A stretch of DNA of 64,000 bases. It comes from Naumannella cuiyingiana (lineage in GTDB: Bacteria > Actinomycetota > Actinomycetes > Propionibacteriales > Propionibacteriaceae). A program made the position numbers and the translations under genes. Below the pieces are notes generated by a model, which saw only the letters and a program-made list of their open reading frames with translations, was not told where the DNA came from and made no database searches. The stretch lies in assembly GCF_013408305.1 (NCBI RefSeq), contig NZ_JACBZS010000001.1, forward strand, positions 1,612,001 to 1,676,000, given 5' to 3'. This document shows positions 41,942-50,293 of the stretch, in pieces; within the stretch, counting starts at the first letter, position 1, and every line of letters begins with the position of its first letter.

Positions 41942-43434
41942 GCGGCGGCCCGATGGCGGGGTCGGCGACCGCGCTCGCCGAACAGGTTCTGGACGAGCAC
42001 GGCGTCGACGAGCACGGTCCGGGCGCGGTCGTGGGCGGCTATGTCCACGGCGAACTGATCGGCGTCGCGGCGCGCGGATTGGCGAGCGTCGAGCTCGGTG
42101 TGCCCCTCGACGAGAACTCGGTCTTCGACATCGCGTCGGTGTCCAAGCAGTTCACCGTCGCCACTCTCCTCCGGCTCGGCGCCGACCTGCGCACCCCGGT
42201 TGCCGCTGCCCTCGGCGCGACCGGTCTGGACCCCGGACTCACCCTGGGGCGCTGCGCGACGCACCGCGCCGGCATCGCGGACTATCTCGACGTGCTGACC
42301 GCCGCCGGACGAGGACGGGCCGAGACCGCCGAGATGGATGCGGCCGTGGAGCTGGCGCTGGCGCTGGCCGGCGTCGCCGTGCCCGGCGGTCAACCGCACT
42401 ACAGCAACAGCGGCTATCTGCTCCTCGCCGCCGCGGCCGAGCGGCTCGGCGGTGATCGATTGGCCGCGCTGCTGCAGGAGTTGATCTTCGACCCGCTGGG
42501 CATGTCGCACTCGGTGTTGCGGGACCGGCCCGGGGCGGTGATCACGAACCTCGTCAGCTCCTACGCCGGGACCGGTGGCGGCGAGCTGGTCCGCCGTGAT
42601 CAGGACCAGGCCGTTGTCGGCGACGGCGCAATCACCACCACACTCGCCGACCTCGGGCGCTGGTTGTCCTTCCTGGACGGCGGGATCGGTCTCGGTGACG
42701 GATTGCGCGACGTGTTGGTCCGGCGTGACCGCGCCGACGGCCGGGCGCTCAGCACCGGGGCCGGGATCTGGCATCTGGACCACCTGGGCGACGAGGTGAT
42801 CGGGCACAGCGGCAGCGCGTACGGGTTCCGGTCGTTCCTGGTGCTCGATCGGCGCAGCGGGGTCGGGGTGGCCGTGCTGGCCAATCGCGCGGACATCGCC
42901 GCGGACGCCATCGCCGGCCGGCTGCTGCTCGGGCTGACCGGTGGCCGACCCCCTGCCCGGCCGACCCCGAGGGACCCGGCCGCCCGAGCGGTGTCGGGGA
43001 CCTGGCAGTCCGCCGACGGCGCCGTCGTCACCGTTGGCCAGTCCGGTCTGGAGGTTGACGGCCGCGCGCGGGCGGCGCGGCCGGTGACCCAGGGGGTGGC
43101 CGCGGCGGACGGCGCCCTGCTCGGGGTGTTCGCCGAACGGGGCGAGGTGTCGCTGCGCAACCACCTCGGCGCGCGGATCCCGCTCGCGCCGGCCGGTGAC
43201 CGTCGGCTGAACCCGCCACGGCATCGACAGTGGCGAGCGCCCGGCTGGGGGGTCGACATCGTCCTGACAGCCGAGGGGACCGACCTGGTCGCCACCGTGG
43301 GCCGGCGTACCCACCGATTCGCGCAGCGCGCACCCGGCTCGTGGGTCGCCGACGGCCTGCGGATCAGTGCCGACGGCAGTGCGCTCCGGCTGTCGGTCGA
43401 CCCCGGCCCGGGCACAACGCTGGTCCCCGCGTGA
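41938..43434 (+). CDS. Serine hydrolase, class C beta-lactamase/D-aminopeptidase-like
   Basis: A 498-residue penicillin-recognising enzyme. The SxxK nucleophile motif is SVSK (in DIASVSKQFTVATLLRL), Tyr-x-Asn is YSN (in HYSNSGYLLLA), and HSG replaces KTG (in GHSGSAYGF). The C-terminal 160 residues form beta-strand-rich segments (GTWQSADGAVVTVGQSGLEVD) like the barrel domains of D-aminopeptidase. There is no signal peptide, so it acts inside the cell, which argues against a beta-lactamase that protects from antibiotics. GTG at 41938 overlaps the previous stop by 4 nt. D-residue peptide hydrolysis fits the racemase and peptidases nearby. Confidence 0.85.
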   Translation: MSGGPMAGSATALAEQVLDEHGVDEHGPGAVVGGYVHGELIGVAARGLASVELGVPLDENSVFDIASVSKQFTVATLLRLGADLRTPVAAALGATGLDPGLTLGRCATHRAGIADYLDVLTAAGRGRAETAEMDAAVELALALAGVAVPGGQPHYSNSGYLLLAAAAERLGGDRLAALLQELIFDPLGMSHSVLRDRPGAVITNLVSSYAGTGGGELVRRDQDQAVVGDGAITTTLADLGRWLSFLDGGIGLGDGLRDVLVRRDRADGRALSTGAGIWHLDHLGDEVIGHSGSAYGFRSFLVLDRRSGVGVAVLANRADIAADAIAGRLLLGLTGGRPPARPTPRDPAARAVSGTWQSADGAVVTVGQSGLEVDGRARAARPVTQGVAAADGALLGVFAERGEVSLRNHLGARIPLAPAGDRRLNPPRHRQWRAPGWGVDIVLTAEGTDLVATVGRRTHRFAQRAPGSWVADGLRISADGSALRLSVDPGPGTTLVPA

Positions 43435-43528
43435 TCACCGCGACTGGCATCCCCCGACAGCGACGGGGCGCGACGTTTGTCATCGCGCGACGGTGCCGGC
43501 CACGATCTCGGTGCAGTGTGCTTGGCAG

Positions 43529-44824
43529 GTGAGCATTCGCCCCGAGATCGCAACCCCGGGCATCCGCCTGCTGACCGACGTGCCCGGCCCCGCCAGCGTC
43601 GCGGTGATGCAGGAACGAGGAGAGGTCGTCCCGCCGGGATACCCGACGGCGACGTCGGTGCTCGCGCGGACCTGGCGCGACGGCTACCTGGTCGACATCG
43701 ACGGGAACCGGCTCGTCGACCTGACCTCCGGGATCGGCGTCTCGGCATTCGGGGGTACGCATCCGGTGATCGCCCGCGCCGTGCAACGACAGGCCGACAA
43801 GCTGCTGCACACGGCCTTCTCCCATGTCGCCCACCGCGGCTACGTCGATGTCTGCCGGGAGCTGAACGCGCTGCCCGCGGGTGCCGGAGCGTACCGCTCG
43901 GTGCTGTTCACGACCGGCGCCGAGGCGGTGGAGAACGCGGTCAAGATCGCCCGCGCGGCCACGGGACGACCGGGCATCGCGGTGCTGGGCGCCTCCTACC
44001 ACGGCCGGACGTTGCTGACCCTGTCGATGACCGCCAAACAGGTCCCGTACAAGGACGGTTTCGGGCCGTTCCTTCCCGACGTTCAACGGCTACCGATGCC
44101 AACCGTCGCCGCGGACTTCGGCGGCTACCTGGACCGGCACCTGCGCGAACCGGAGTCGATCGGCTGCTTGGTCGTCGAGCCGATCCAGGGCGAGGGCGGC
44201 GTGGTCGTGCCGCCGCGCGGATTCCTGCGGGCGCTGGCAGAGCAGGCGGCCCGGCACGGGATCGTGGTGATCGCCGACGAGATCCAGACCGGCCTCGGCC
44301 GGACCGGGACGGTGTTCGCCCACGAGCAGGACGGGTTCGAACCGGACCTGATCACCGTCGGCAAGGCGCTCGGCGCCGGGCTGCCCCTGTCGGCGGTGGT
44401 CGGGCGTACCGAGTTGATGGACCGGGTGCCGGTCGGCGGCTTCGGCGGCACCTTCGCCGGGAATCCGTTGTCCTGCGCGGCCGCGCTGGCCAGCCTTCGG
44501 CTGATGCGCGAGCTGGACCTGCCGGCGCGGGCGCGCGCGATCGGCGACGTGTTCCGGAGCCGCCTCGGTCCGGTGGCCGCGCGGCGGCCGAAGGAGGTCG
44601 CGCTGCGCGGCCGCGGTGCGTTGTGGGGGTTGGTCTTCCACGATCCGGTCTCCGGCGAGCCGGACCGGGCCCGGGCGGTGCGGGTCGGGCGGGACTGCCT
44701 GGCGGCCGGCGTGCTGGTGCTGGTCGGTGGCCTGGACGGAAACGTGGTGCGGATGCTGCCACCGCTGGTCTCGCCGCCGTCGGTGATCCACGAGGGCCTG
44801 GCAATCCTGGCCGACGTGGCGTAG
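43529..44824 (+). CDS. Class III aminotransferase (4-aminobutyrate aminotransferase-like)
   Basis: A 431-residue PLP enzyme. Conserved segments include DLTSGIGVSAFGGTHPVI, the PLP phosphate-binding FTTGAEAVENAVKIAR, IADEIQTGLGRTG (the PLP-contacting Asp) and the Schiff-base lysine in TVGKALGAGLP. The best match by eye is GabT/ornithine-type omega-aminotransferase, giving an aldehyde from an omega-amino acid or amine. GTG at 43529 is assumed as start; GTG at 43511 is in frame and possible. It follows the peptide operon after 94 nt on the same strand, but whether it shares that promoter is uncertain. Confidence 0.87.
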   Translation: MSIRPEIATPGIRLLTDVPGPASVAVMQERGEVVPPGYPTATSVLARTWRDGYLVDIDGNRLVDLTSGIGVSAFGGTHPVIARAVQRQADKLLHTAFSHVAHRGYVDVCRELNALPAGAGAYRSVLFTTGAEAVENAVKIARAATGRPGIAVLGASYHGRTLLTLSMTAKQVPYKDGFGPFLPDVQRLPMPTVAADFGGYLDRHLREPESIGCLVVEPIQGEGGVVVPPRGFLRALAEQAARHGIVVIADEIQTGLGRTGTVFAHEQDGFEPDLITVGKALGAGLPLSAVVGRTELMDRVPVGGFGGTFAGNPLSCAAALASLRLMRELDLPARARAIGDVFRSRLGPVAARRPKEVALRGRGALWGLVFHDPVSGEPDRARAVRVGRDCLAAGVLVLVGGLDGNVVRMLPPLVSPPSVIHEGLAILADVA

Positions 44825-44840
44825 CAGGGCGGTCGCACGT

Positions 44841-45944
44841 TCAGCGCAACAGGGCGCCGGTGGCCACACCGTGTGCGGTGCGGATCGCGGCCTGGGCCCA
44901 GCCGATGATCAGCCCGACGAAGTACGCCACGGCGAGCGCGGCGAAGACGACCAGCCCGGTCTCGGCGTACAGCACGCTGAGGCCGGTGACGCAGGTGCCG
45001 ACCGGGAAGGTGAAGGACCACCAGGTCAGCGTGAACGGCAATCCGGCGCGCGCCGTGCGGAACGTGATCATCAGCGCGACCGCGGTCCAGAGCAGCGCGA
45101 AACCGAGGGTGATCCCGCCGTAGGCGACGCCCACCCCGGCGAACACCTCGGCGAGGGGTGCGGGCACGGCTCCGCCGGCCGCCCGGCCGAGGGTGCCGGC
45201 GGCGGTGATCGACTGGCCGAGCGGGCCGAGCACGATCCACAGCGTCGGGACCATCGCGGTGGGCCCGACTCCGTTGCGCAGCAGGGATCCCCAGACCTGG
45301 GTGATGATCACGATCGACGCGATCAGGCTGAGACCGAACATCGCCCACGCGGCGTAGAAGAGCGTCGCCCGAGCGTCGCCGGCCGGCAGGTGCGGCAGCA
45401 ACAGGCCGGCTCCGGTCGCGGAGACCATCGGCGGCACGACCGGCATCAGCCAGCCGGCGAACGGCACCCGCTCGGCGTTCGGTGCGGTGAATGCCAGGCA
45501 CGGCACGGCGACCGCGCTGATCAACCCGGCGATGGTGCCGAGCATCCACAGCACCGCCGAGATCGCCACCGCCGGACCGATCCCGATCAGCGCGGGACCG
45601 AGCAGCAGCGTGCCGATGCCGACCGCGAGCAACGCCATCGGCGGCGCACCGTAGAAGTGCGCGAGTACCGGATGCCGGTGGTGGCCGCGCGCGCGTTCGG
45701 GGTGGTACGCCCAATGCCCCGCCGTCGCCATGATCAACAACACCAGCACGGCCGCCGCCAGCAGCCAGAAGCCCGTCGCCACGGCCCGCTGCCCGGGCAG
45801 TTGCACCGGGAGGCCAGCGGCCGCGCTGCCGACGATGGCCGTGCCCATCACCGCGGCGAACCAGTTCGGGCCGATATTGGCCAGGCGGGGCGCGAGGCCG
45901 ACCAGGGGCAACGGCTCGGGGCGGGCGTCCAGTCGGCGGTGCAT
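44841..45944 (-). CDS. TehA/SLAC1-family transporter
   Basis: A 367-residue membrane protein with ten hydrophobic helices. The opening NIGPNWFAAVMGTAIVGS is the signature start of the TehA/Mae1/SLAC1 anion-channel or C4-dicarboxylate transporter family. The conserved WSFTFP (here TWWSFTFPVGT) follows in helix 9. The substrate cannot be read: dicarboxylate, sulfite, tellurite or chloride are all found in the family. It is divergent from a LysR gene across an 85-bp region with a LysR-type palindrome and so is its likely target. It is convergent with the aminotransferase gene with 16 nt between stops. Confidence 0.85.
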   Translation of the reverse strand: MHRRLDARPEPLPLVGLAPRLANIGPNWFAAVMGTAIVGSAAAGLPVQLPGQRAVATGFWLLAAAVLVLLIMATAGHWAYHPERARGHHRHPVLAHFYGAPPMALLAVGIGTLLLGPALIGIGPAVAISAVLWMLGTIAGLISAVAVPCLAFTAPNAERVPFAGWLMPVVPPMVSATGAGLLLPHLPAGDARATLFYAAWAMFGLSLIASIVIITQVWGSLLRNGVGPTAMVPTLWIVLGPLGQSITAAGTLGRAAGGAVPAPLAEVFAGVGVAYGGITLGFALLWTAVALMITFRTARAGLPFTLTWWSFTFPVGTCVTGLSVLYAETGLVVFAALAVAYFVGLIIGWAQAAIRTAHGVATGALLR

Positions 45945-45999
45945 GGCACCAGCCTCGTCGCGGCGGCGTACCCGTGGAAGCGGCAGCTGCTTGGCTCGC

Positions 46000-46016
46000 C
46001 ACAAGCGATGCTTGTG
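46000..46016. promoter_or_regulatory. LysR-type palindrome
   Basis: CACAAGC-gat-GCTTGTG is a perfect 7-bp dyad with a 3-bp centre, in the 85-bp space between the divergent TehA-like and lysR genes, 14 nt before the lysR GTG. LysR regulators typically bind such a T-N11-A dyad to repress themselves and control the divergent gene. Confidence 0.6.
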
Positions 46017-46029
46017 AGATGCTCGGGCG

Positions 46030-46935
46030 GTGTCGCTGACCGACCGGGTGCCTGACCTGACCACGCTGGAGCTGCTGGAGGCGATCGCCGAGCGCGGCAG
46101 CATCGGCGGCGCCGCGTCCGCCGTCGGCGTGTCCCAACAGGCGGTCTCGCAGCGGTTGCGGGCCGCCGAGCGCCTGGTCGGTGCCGAGCTGGTGTCGCGC
46201 GGGCGTACCGGCTCCCGGCTGACCGCGCAGGGCGAGTTGCTGCTCGAGTGGTCGCGGCCGATCCTCGACGGCGCGCGCCGGCTGCGGGCCAGCCTCGCCA
46301 CGCTGGCCGATTCCGGCGCCGGGCCGCTGCGGGTCGCGGCCAGCCAGACCATCTCGGAGTATCTGCTGCCCGGCTGGTTGCATCGGTACGCCCGGACGGG
46401 TGGCGGGCCGGTGGCGCTCGGCTCGGGCAACAGCGAGCAGGTGCTCGCGCGGTTGCGCGCCGGGGAAGCAGACCTGGGCCTGGTGGAGACACCCGACCTG
46501 CCCGACGGGTTGGCGCGCCGGGCACTCGGCGAGGACCGGCTGGTCGTGGTCGTCGGGTCGGAGCACCCGTGGGCCGACCGGCGGGATCCGGTCACCGCGG
46601 CCGAGCTGGCGGCGACCCCGATGATCCTGCGGGAGGCCGGGTCGGGCACCCGCGACACGTTGACCAGGTCGCTGGCCGAGCAGGGGTTGCGGCCCGCGCC
46701 GCCCGCGGCGGAGCTGGCGACGGGGAGCGCGATCCGCGCGGCGGTCCGGTCGGGGTTGGCGCCGTCGGTGCTCAGCGAGCTCGCCGTCGCCGACGATCTC
46801 GCCGAAGGTTCGCTGTTGCGCGTACCGGCCACCGGCCTGGACCTGACCCGCCCGCTGACCGCCGTCTGGGTCGGCCGGCTGCACCCGGATGCGGAAGCGC
46901 TTCTCGCGACGACCGACGTCCGCGCGCAGGACTAG
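46030..46935 (+). CDS. LysR-family transcriptional regulator
   Basis: A 301-residue regulator with an N-terminal winged helix-turn-helix (TLELLEAIAERGSIGGAASA then VGVSQQAVSQRLRAAERLVG) and a C-terminal periplasmic-binding-like effector domain. GTG at 46030 is chosen; no better ATG precedes the HTH. The HTH is displaced by about 9 residues from the usual start. It is divergent from the TehA-like gene with a palindrome between, and is followed on the same strand by an ArsB-like transporter 9 nt after its stop. The two transporters may share a substrate class. Confidence 0.9.
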   Translation: MSLTDRVPDLTTLELLEAIAERGSIGGAASAVGVSQQAVSQRLRAAERLVGAELVSRGRTGSRLTAQGELLLEWSRPILDGARRLRASLATLADSGAGPLRVAASQTISEYLLPGWLHRYARTGGGPVALGSGNSEQVLARLRAGEADLGLVETPDLPDGLARRALGEDRLVVVVGSEHPWADRRDPVTAAELAATPMILREAGSGTRDTLTRSLAEQGLRPAPPAAELATGSAIRAAVRSGLAPSVLSELAVADDLAEGSLLRVPATGLDLTRPLTAVWVGRLHPDAEALLATTDVRAQD

Positions 46936-46938
46936 GCT
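46933..46938 (+). promoter_or_regulatory. -10 element, leaderless ArsB-like gene
   Basis: TAGGCT begins at the lysR stop codon and is followed by six bases and the GTG at 46945. Confidence 0.4.
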
Positions 46939-46944
46939 TCCCCG

Positions 46945-48018
46945 GTGCTCGAACTGGCCCAGCGCACGCTGCCCGTCCTGGGTTTCCTGCTGGGGATGAC
47001 CCTGGTGGCGGAGCTGGCCGACCGGGCCGGGCTGTTCCTGGCGCTCGCGCACCGGCTGGCCCGGATCGCCCGCGGCTCGGTACCGATGCTGTGGCTCGGC
47101 CTGGTCGTCGTGGCCGCGGCATGCACCGCGTTCCTCTCCCTGGACACCACGGCGGTGCTGCTCACCCCCGTCGTCCTGGCGCTGGCCCGTCGGCTGCGGA
47201 TCGATCCGCGATTGTTCGCCTACACCTGCGTCGTGCTCGCCAACACCGGCTCGCTCTTCCTGCCCGTCTCCAACCTGACCAATCTGTTGGCCATGTCCGC
47301 GCATTCTCTGTCCACACAGGACTTCTTGGCGTTGATGTGGGCGCCCGGCGTCGTCGGCGTGGTGCTGCCCGCGATGCTGCTGGCGATCATGTTCCGGCAC
47401 ACGCTGCGGACGGCGGCCGATCCTGATGTCGACGCCGACGAGCCTCGCGGCGGGCCGCTGTTGATCATCGCCACGCTGATCGTGGCCGGGCTGGCGGCGG
47501 CCATCCTGGCCGGGGCCGACGTCACGCTCGCCGCGCTGCTCGCCGCTGCGGCGCTGCTGCTCGCGACCGCCGTCCTCGACCCGGTGCTGTTGCGGCGATT
47601 GCCCGTGCCGTGGCAGATGATCATCGGCGTCGCGGCGCTGTTCGTCGTGGTGCAGCTCGCCCGGGACGCCTTCCTCGACGGCCTGCTCGCGACGTGGTCC
47701 CCGGCCTCCGACCTGCCCGGGTTGCTCGGCCTGGCCGGCCTCGGCGCGCTGACCGCCAACCTGATCAACAACCTCCCGGCGTACCTCGCCCTGGAGGGGT
47801 TGACCCATTCCGCGCCCGGGCTGACTGCCGCGCTGCTGATCGGCGTCAATGCCGGCCCGTTGATCACGCCGTGGGCCAGCCTGGCCACGATCTTGTGGGC
47901 CGGGCGGTGCCGCGCGGCCGGCGTACCGGTCCGATGGGCCGAGTTCGTCGCGCGCGGTGCGATCATCGCGATTCCCACCGTGGCGTTCGGTGTCGCGGCG
48001 CTCATCCTCGGTTCGTGA
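46945..48018 (+). CDS. ArsB/NhaD-type membrane transporter
   Basis: A 357-residue protein with about ten helices of the ion-transporter (IT) superfamily. It has LPVLGFLLGMTLVAELADRA and LDTTAVLLTPVV near the start, the ANTGSLFLPVSNLTNLLA segment and the second-half NLINNLPAYLALE. These match arsenite/antimonite or citrate-family carriers such as ArsB or SLC13-like proteins. No ars operon genes are present, so the substrate is open. GTG at 46945 is supported by the -10 hexamer. Its last 17 nt overlap the convergent Mug-like gene. Confidence 0.85.
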   Translation: MLELAQRTLPVLGFLLGMTLVAELADRAGLFLALAHRLARIARGSVPMLWLGLVVVAAACTAFLSLDTTAVLLTPVVLALARRLRIDPRLFAYTCVVLANTGSLFLPVSNLTNLLAMSAHSLSTQDFLALMWAPGVVGVVLPAMLLAIMFRHTLRTAADPDVDADEPRGGPLLIIATLIVAGLAAAILAGADVTLAALLAAAALLLATAVLDPVLLRRLPVPWQMIIGVAALFVVVQLARDAFLDGLLATWSPASDLPGLLGLAGLGALTANLINNLPAYLALEGLTHSAPGLTAALLIGVNAGPLITPWASLATILWAGRCRAAGVPVRWAEFVARGAIIAIPTVAFGVAALILGS

Positions 48019-48613
48019 TCACGCCGGCGGCGAGCGCCGCCGCGCGGTACGCCGCCGCGAGCGAGTCCGGCGTCTCGTGCGCGTTCAGCCCGCTCGGGTT
48101 CGGCACCACCCACAGCCGCGCCTCGCCCAGCCGTTCCGGCTGCTCCCCGGGCTTCGCCCTCGGTCGCCCGAAGGCCGCCCGATAGGCCGTGATGCCCGCG
48201 CAGGCGACCACCGCCGGGCGATGCTCGGCGACGAAGCGCGTGAGGCGTTCGGCGCCCTCGCGCAGCTCGTCGCGGGACAGTTCGTCCGCACGGGCGCTCG
48301 GTCGCGCGACGAAGTTGGTGATCCCGATGCCCCGCTTGATCAGGTACGCCCGATCGGCCGCGCTCTCCCCCTCCGACATGTCCAGCAGGCGGTCGGTGAT
48401 CCCGGCGCGGTACAACGCCGGCCAGAACCGGTTGCCCGGGCGCGCGAAATGGGCGCCCACGCGTTCGGACCAGAGCCCCGGGTTGATCCCGACGAACAGC
48501 AGCCGGCAGCCCGGGCCGATCAGGTCGTCGACCGAGGATTCGTGCACGGAGGTCAGTCTGGACCATTCCGCCGACGAACCCAGCTCTTCCCACCGACCCC
48601 GAGCGGGCGGCAT
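48002..48613 (-). CDS. G/U mismatch-specific uracil-DNA glycosylase (Mug-like)
   Basis: A 203-residue DNA glycosylase of the uracil-DNA glycosylase superfamily. The active-site motif is VGINPG (in LLFVGINPGLWSERVG) and the second substrate-binding motif is NPSGLNAH, both characteristic of Mug/TDG. It removes uracil or damaged pyrimidines opposite G in base-excision repair. ATG at 48613 is used; a GTG three codons upstream (48622) is in frame. Length is slightly above the E. coli enzyme. The 3' end overlaps the ArsB-like gene by 17 nt. Confidence 0.9.
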   Translation of the reverse strand: MPPARGRWEELGSSAEWSRLTSVHESSVDDLIGPGCRLLFVGINPGLWSERVGAHFARPGNRFWPALYRAGITDRLLDMSEGESAADRAYLIKRGIGITNFVARPSARADELSRDELREGAERLTRFVAEHRPAVVACAGITAYRAAFGRPRAKPGEQPERLGEARLWVVPNPSGLNAHETPDSLAAAYRAAALAAGVITNRG

Positions 48614-48675
48614 GATCACCACACGAGGATGCGTATGACCTGATCGCGAACGGCCAGACCGACGGCCTCGGGTTC

Positions 48676-48996
48676 GTGCCCCGCTTCGTGCAGACCCACG
48701 GGGACCGCTGGGGCGACCTGCTCTGGACAGGCGAGCGGACCAAGATCGCCTCGCGGCGCTTCCTCGATGCGCTGGCGGGCTTCTCCGGCTGGCACGACTT
48801 CGAGGTCGAGGTCGTGGCCCGGAAGGGCATTGCGCGCGAGGGCTACCGTGGGTTCGCCGTGCACGGCACGGGGCCGGACTCCGATGTCTGGAACCACACG
48901 TCCGGGCAGAACTGCTGGTTCGCCGTCTCCGCTCCCGTCGAGGAGGCCTTGCGAGAATGCGGCGCGACCGAGCTGGACATCACCCGCCTGGCGTGA
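48676..48996 (+). CDS. Hypothetical protein, uncertain or truncated 5' end
   Basis: From GTG at 48676 the frame gives 106 residues (PRFVQTHGDRWGDLLWTGER and DVWNHTSGQNCWFAVS). The frame stays open upstream to 48616 and reads protein-like there (DAYDLIANGQTDGLGF), but it has no ATG or GTG in that stretch. The gene may start at a CTG or may have lost its N-terminus at the divergent Mug-like gene. I do not recognise the family. It is soluble, with tryptophan-rich motifs. It is convergent with the glycosyltransferase, 18 nt between stops. Confidence 0.55.
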   Translation: MPRFVQTHGDRWGDLLWTGERTKIASRRFLDALAGFSGWHDFEVEVVARKGIAREGYRGFAVHGTGPDSDVWNHTSGQNCWFAVSAPVEEALRECGATELDITRLA

Positions 48997-49014
48997 CGCC
49001 GAACGGCCACCCAC

Positions 49015-50238
49015 TCAGGCGATCTTCTCCAGCTCGTCGACCACGGCCCCGGCGCCATCCTCGGCGGCGATGGAATCGGACACGCTCCGGGCGCGCACCG
49101 CATAGGAAGGATCGTCGACGGCATCGGCGATCAGCTCGGCCAGGATCCGGGCGTCGAGTTTGCGTACCCCGACCGAGCCCGGCGACACCCCCAGCTTGAT
49201 CAACCGATCCGCCCAGAACGGCTGATCCGCAGCGAACGGCACCGTCACGGTCGGTACGCCGGCCCGCAGCCCCGCCGCCGTGGTCCCCGCGCCGCCGTGG
49301 TGCACGACCGCGGCCATCTGCGCGAACAGCCAGTCGTGCGGCATCCGGCTCACGGTGATCATGTCGTCACCGCGTACCCGCAGATTCGACCAGCCGCCCT
49401 GGATCACCCCGCGCATCCCGATCGAGCGCAGCGCGGTGGCGACGATCTCGGCGAGCCGCTGGCCGTCGACCGCCGGCATCGACCCGAACCCGACGAATAC
49501 GGGTCGCTCCCCGGCCCGCAGGAACTCGATCACCTCGCCCGGCGGCTGCCAGCCCGGATCGCGCGGGGGCGCCCACCAGTAGCCCACCGGCCGCCGGAAC
49601 TCCGGCCAGTCCGCCGGCTTCGGCACCACCGTCGGGCTGAACCCATAGAGAATCGGCCACTCCCGCTTGGTCAGCCCGCGGAACCAACTGTCCGGATTGG
49701 TCCGCGGCAGCCCCAGCCGGGTCCGCAGCTTGTTGATCTTGCGGTAGACCGGCGCCTGGCCCAGGCTGGAGAATGCGCGGGCGGCGTACCGATTTCCGTG
49801 TCGGCCGAGCGAGGCCGTGGTCACCATCGCCGGCGCGAACTCCGCCGTCGGATCCAGCGGCTGCAGGTAGAGACCGACGCTGGGAATGTTCTTGGCCTCG
49901 GCGATGTGGACGCCGGGCACGCCGAGCGCGGAGACCGCGATCAGGTCCGCATCCTCACAGGCATCCAGGCACGCCTCGCACAGTTCGTCCCAGTGTTCGC
50001 GATAGACCGAGAGCAAACGGGATGCGTTCATCCCCGAGCGGCCGTTGCGGGGGGCCAGCTCGGTGCGCATGTCCATCGGGAGCCGCCGGAACTCCAGCCC
50101 CGCGTCGCGCACCACATGCTCGGACGACACGTGGGTGGCGATCGCCACCTGGTGCCCGTGCTGGGCGAGACGAGCGCCCAGCCCGGCGTACGGAACGACG
50201 TCCCCGTCGGTCCCGATGGTCAGAACAACGATCCTCAT
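49015..50238 (-). CDS. UGT-like (GT1) glycosyltransferase
   Basis: A 407-residue GT-B enzyme. The N-terminal Rossmann domain begins MRIVVLTIGTDGDVVPYAG, and the C-terminal nucleotide-sugar site is HHGGAGTTAAGLRAGVPTV then PFAADQPFWADRL. This is the MGT/erythromycin-type and sterol-glycosyltransferase pattern. The acceptor may be a macrolide, sterol or lipid, and sequence does not decide. No biosynthetic cluster adjoins it, so self-protection or lipid glycosylation are both possible. ATG at 50238 begins the Rossmann strand. It is divergent from femX. Confidence 0.88.
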   Translation of the reverse strand: MRIVVLTIGTDGDVVPYAGLGARLAQHGHQVAIATHVSSEHVVRDAGLEFRRLPMDMRTELAPRNGRSGMNASRLLSVYREHWDELCEACLDACEDADLIAVSALGVPGVHIAEAKNIPSVGLYLQPLDPTAEFAPAMVTTASLGRHGNRYAARAFSSLGQAPVYRKINKLRTRLGLPRTNPDSWFRGLTKREWPILYGFSPTVVPKPADWPEFRRPVGYWWAPPRDPGWQPPGEVIEFLRAGERPVFVGFGSMPAVDGQRLAEIVATALRSIGMRGVIQGGWSNLRVRGDDMITVSRMPHDWLFAQMAAVVHHGGAGTTAAGLRAGVPTVTVPFAADQPFWADRLIKLGVSPGSVGVRKLDARILAELIADAVDDPSYAVRARSVSDSIAAEDGAGAVVDELEKIA

Positions 50239-50281
50239 CGCGTCACATCCTGCCGTACTCGCCCCAGCGTAGCGAGCCAAC

Positions 50282-50287
50282 TACCCT
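50282..50287 (+). promoter_or_regulatory. -10 element, leaderless femX
   Basis: TACCCT followed by six bases and the GTG at 50294. Confidence 0.4.
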
Positions 50288-50293
50288 CGCGGT

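Noticed and set aside
41938-43434. Beta-lactamase resistance gene
   Set aside because: The protein has no signal peptide, HSG replaces KTG and the gene is locked into a peptide-catabolic operon.
44125-47808. 1227-codon open frame crossing the TehA-like, LysR and ArsB-like genes on the minus strand
   Set aside because: It spans several recognised genes in other frames and has low-complexity translation. Only the TehA-like part of the minus strand is real, in another frame.
46945-48018. Arsenite efflux operon
   Set aside because: No arsR, arsC or arsA-like gene is nearby; only the carrier family resembles ArsB.
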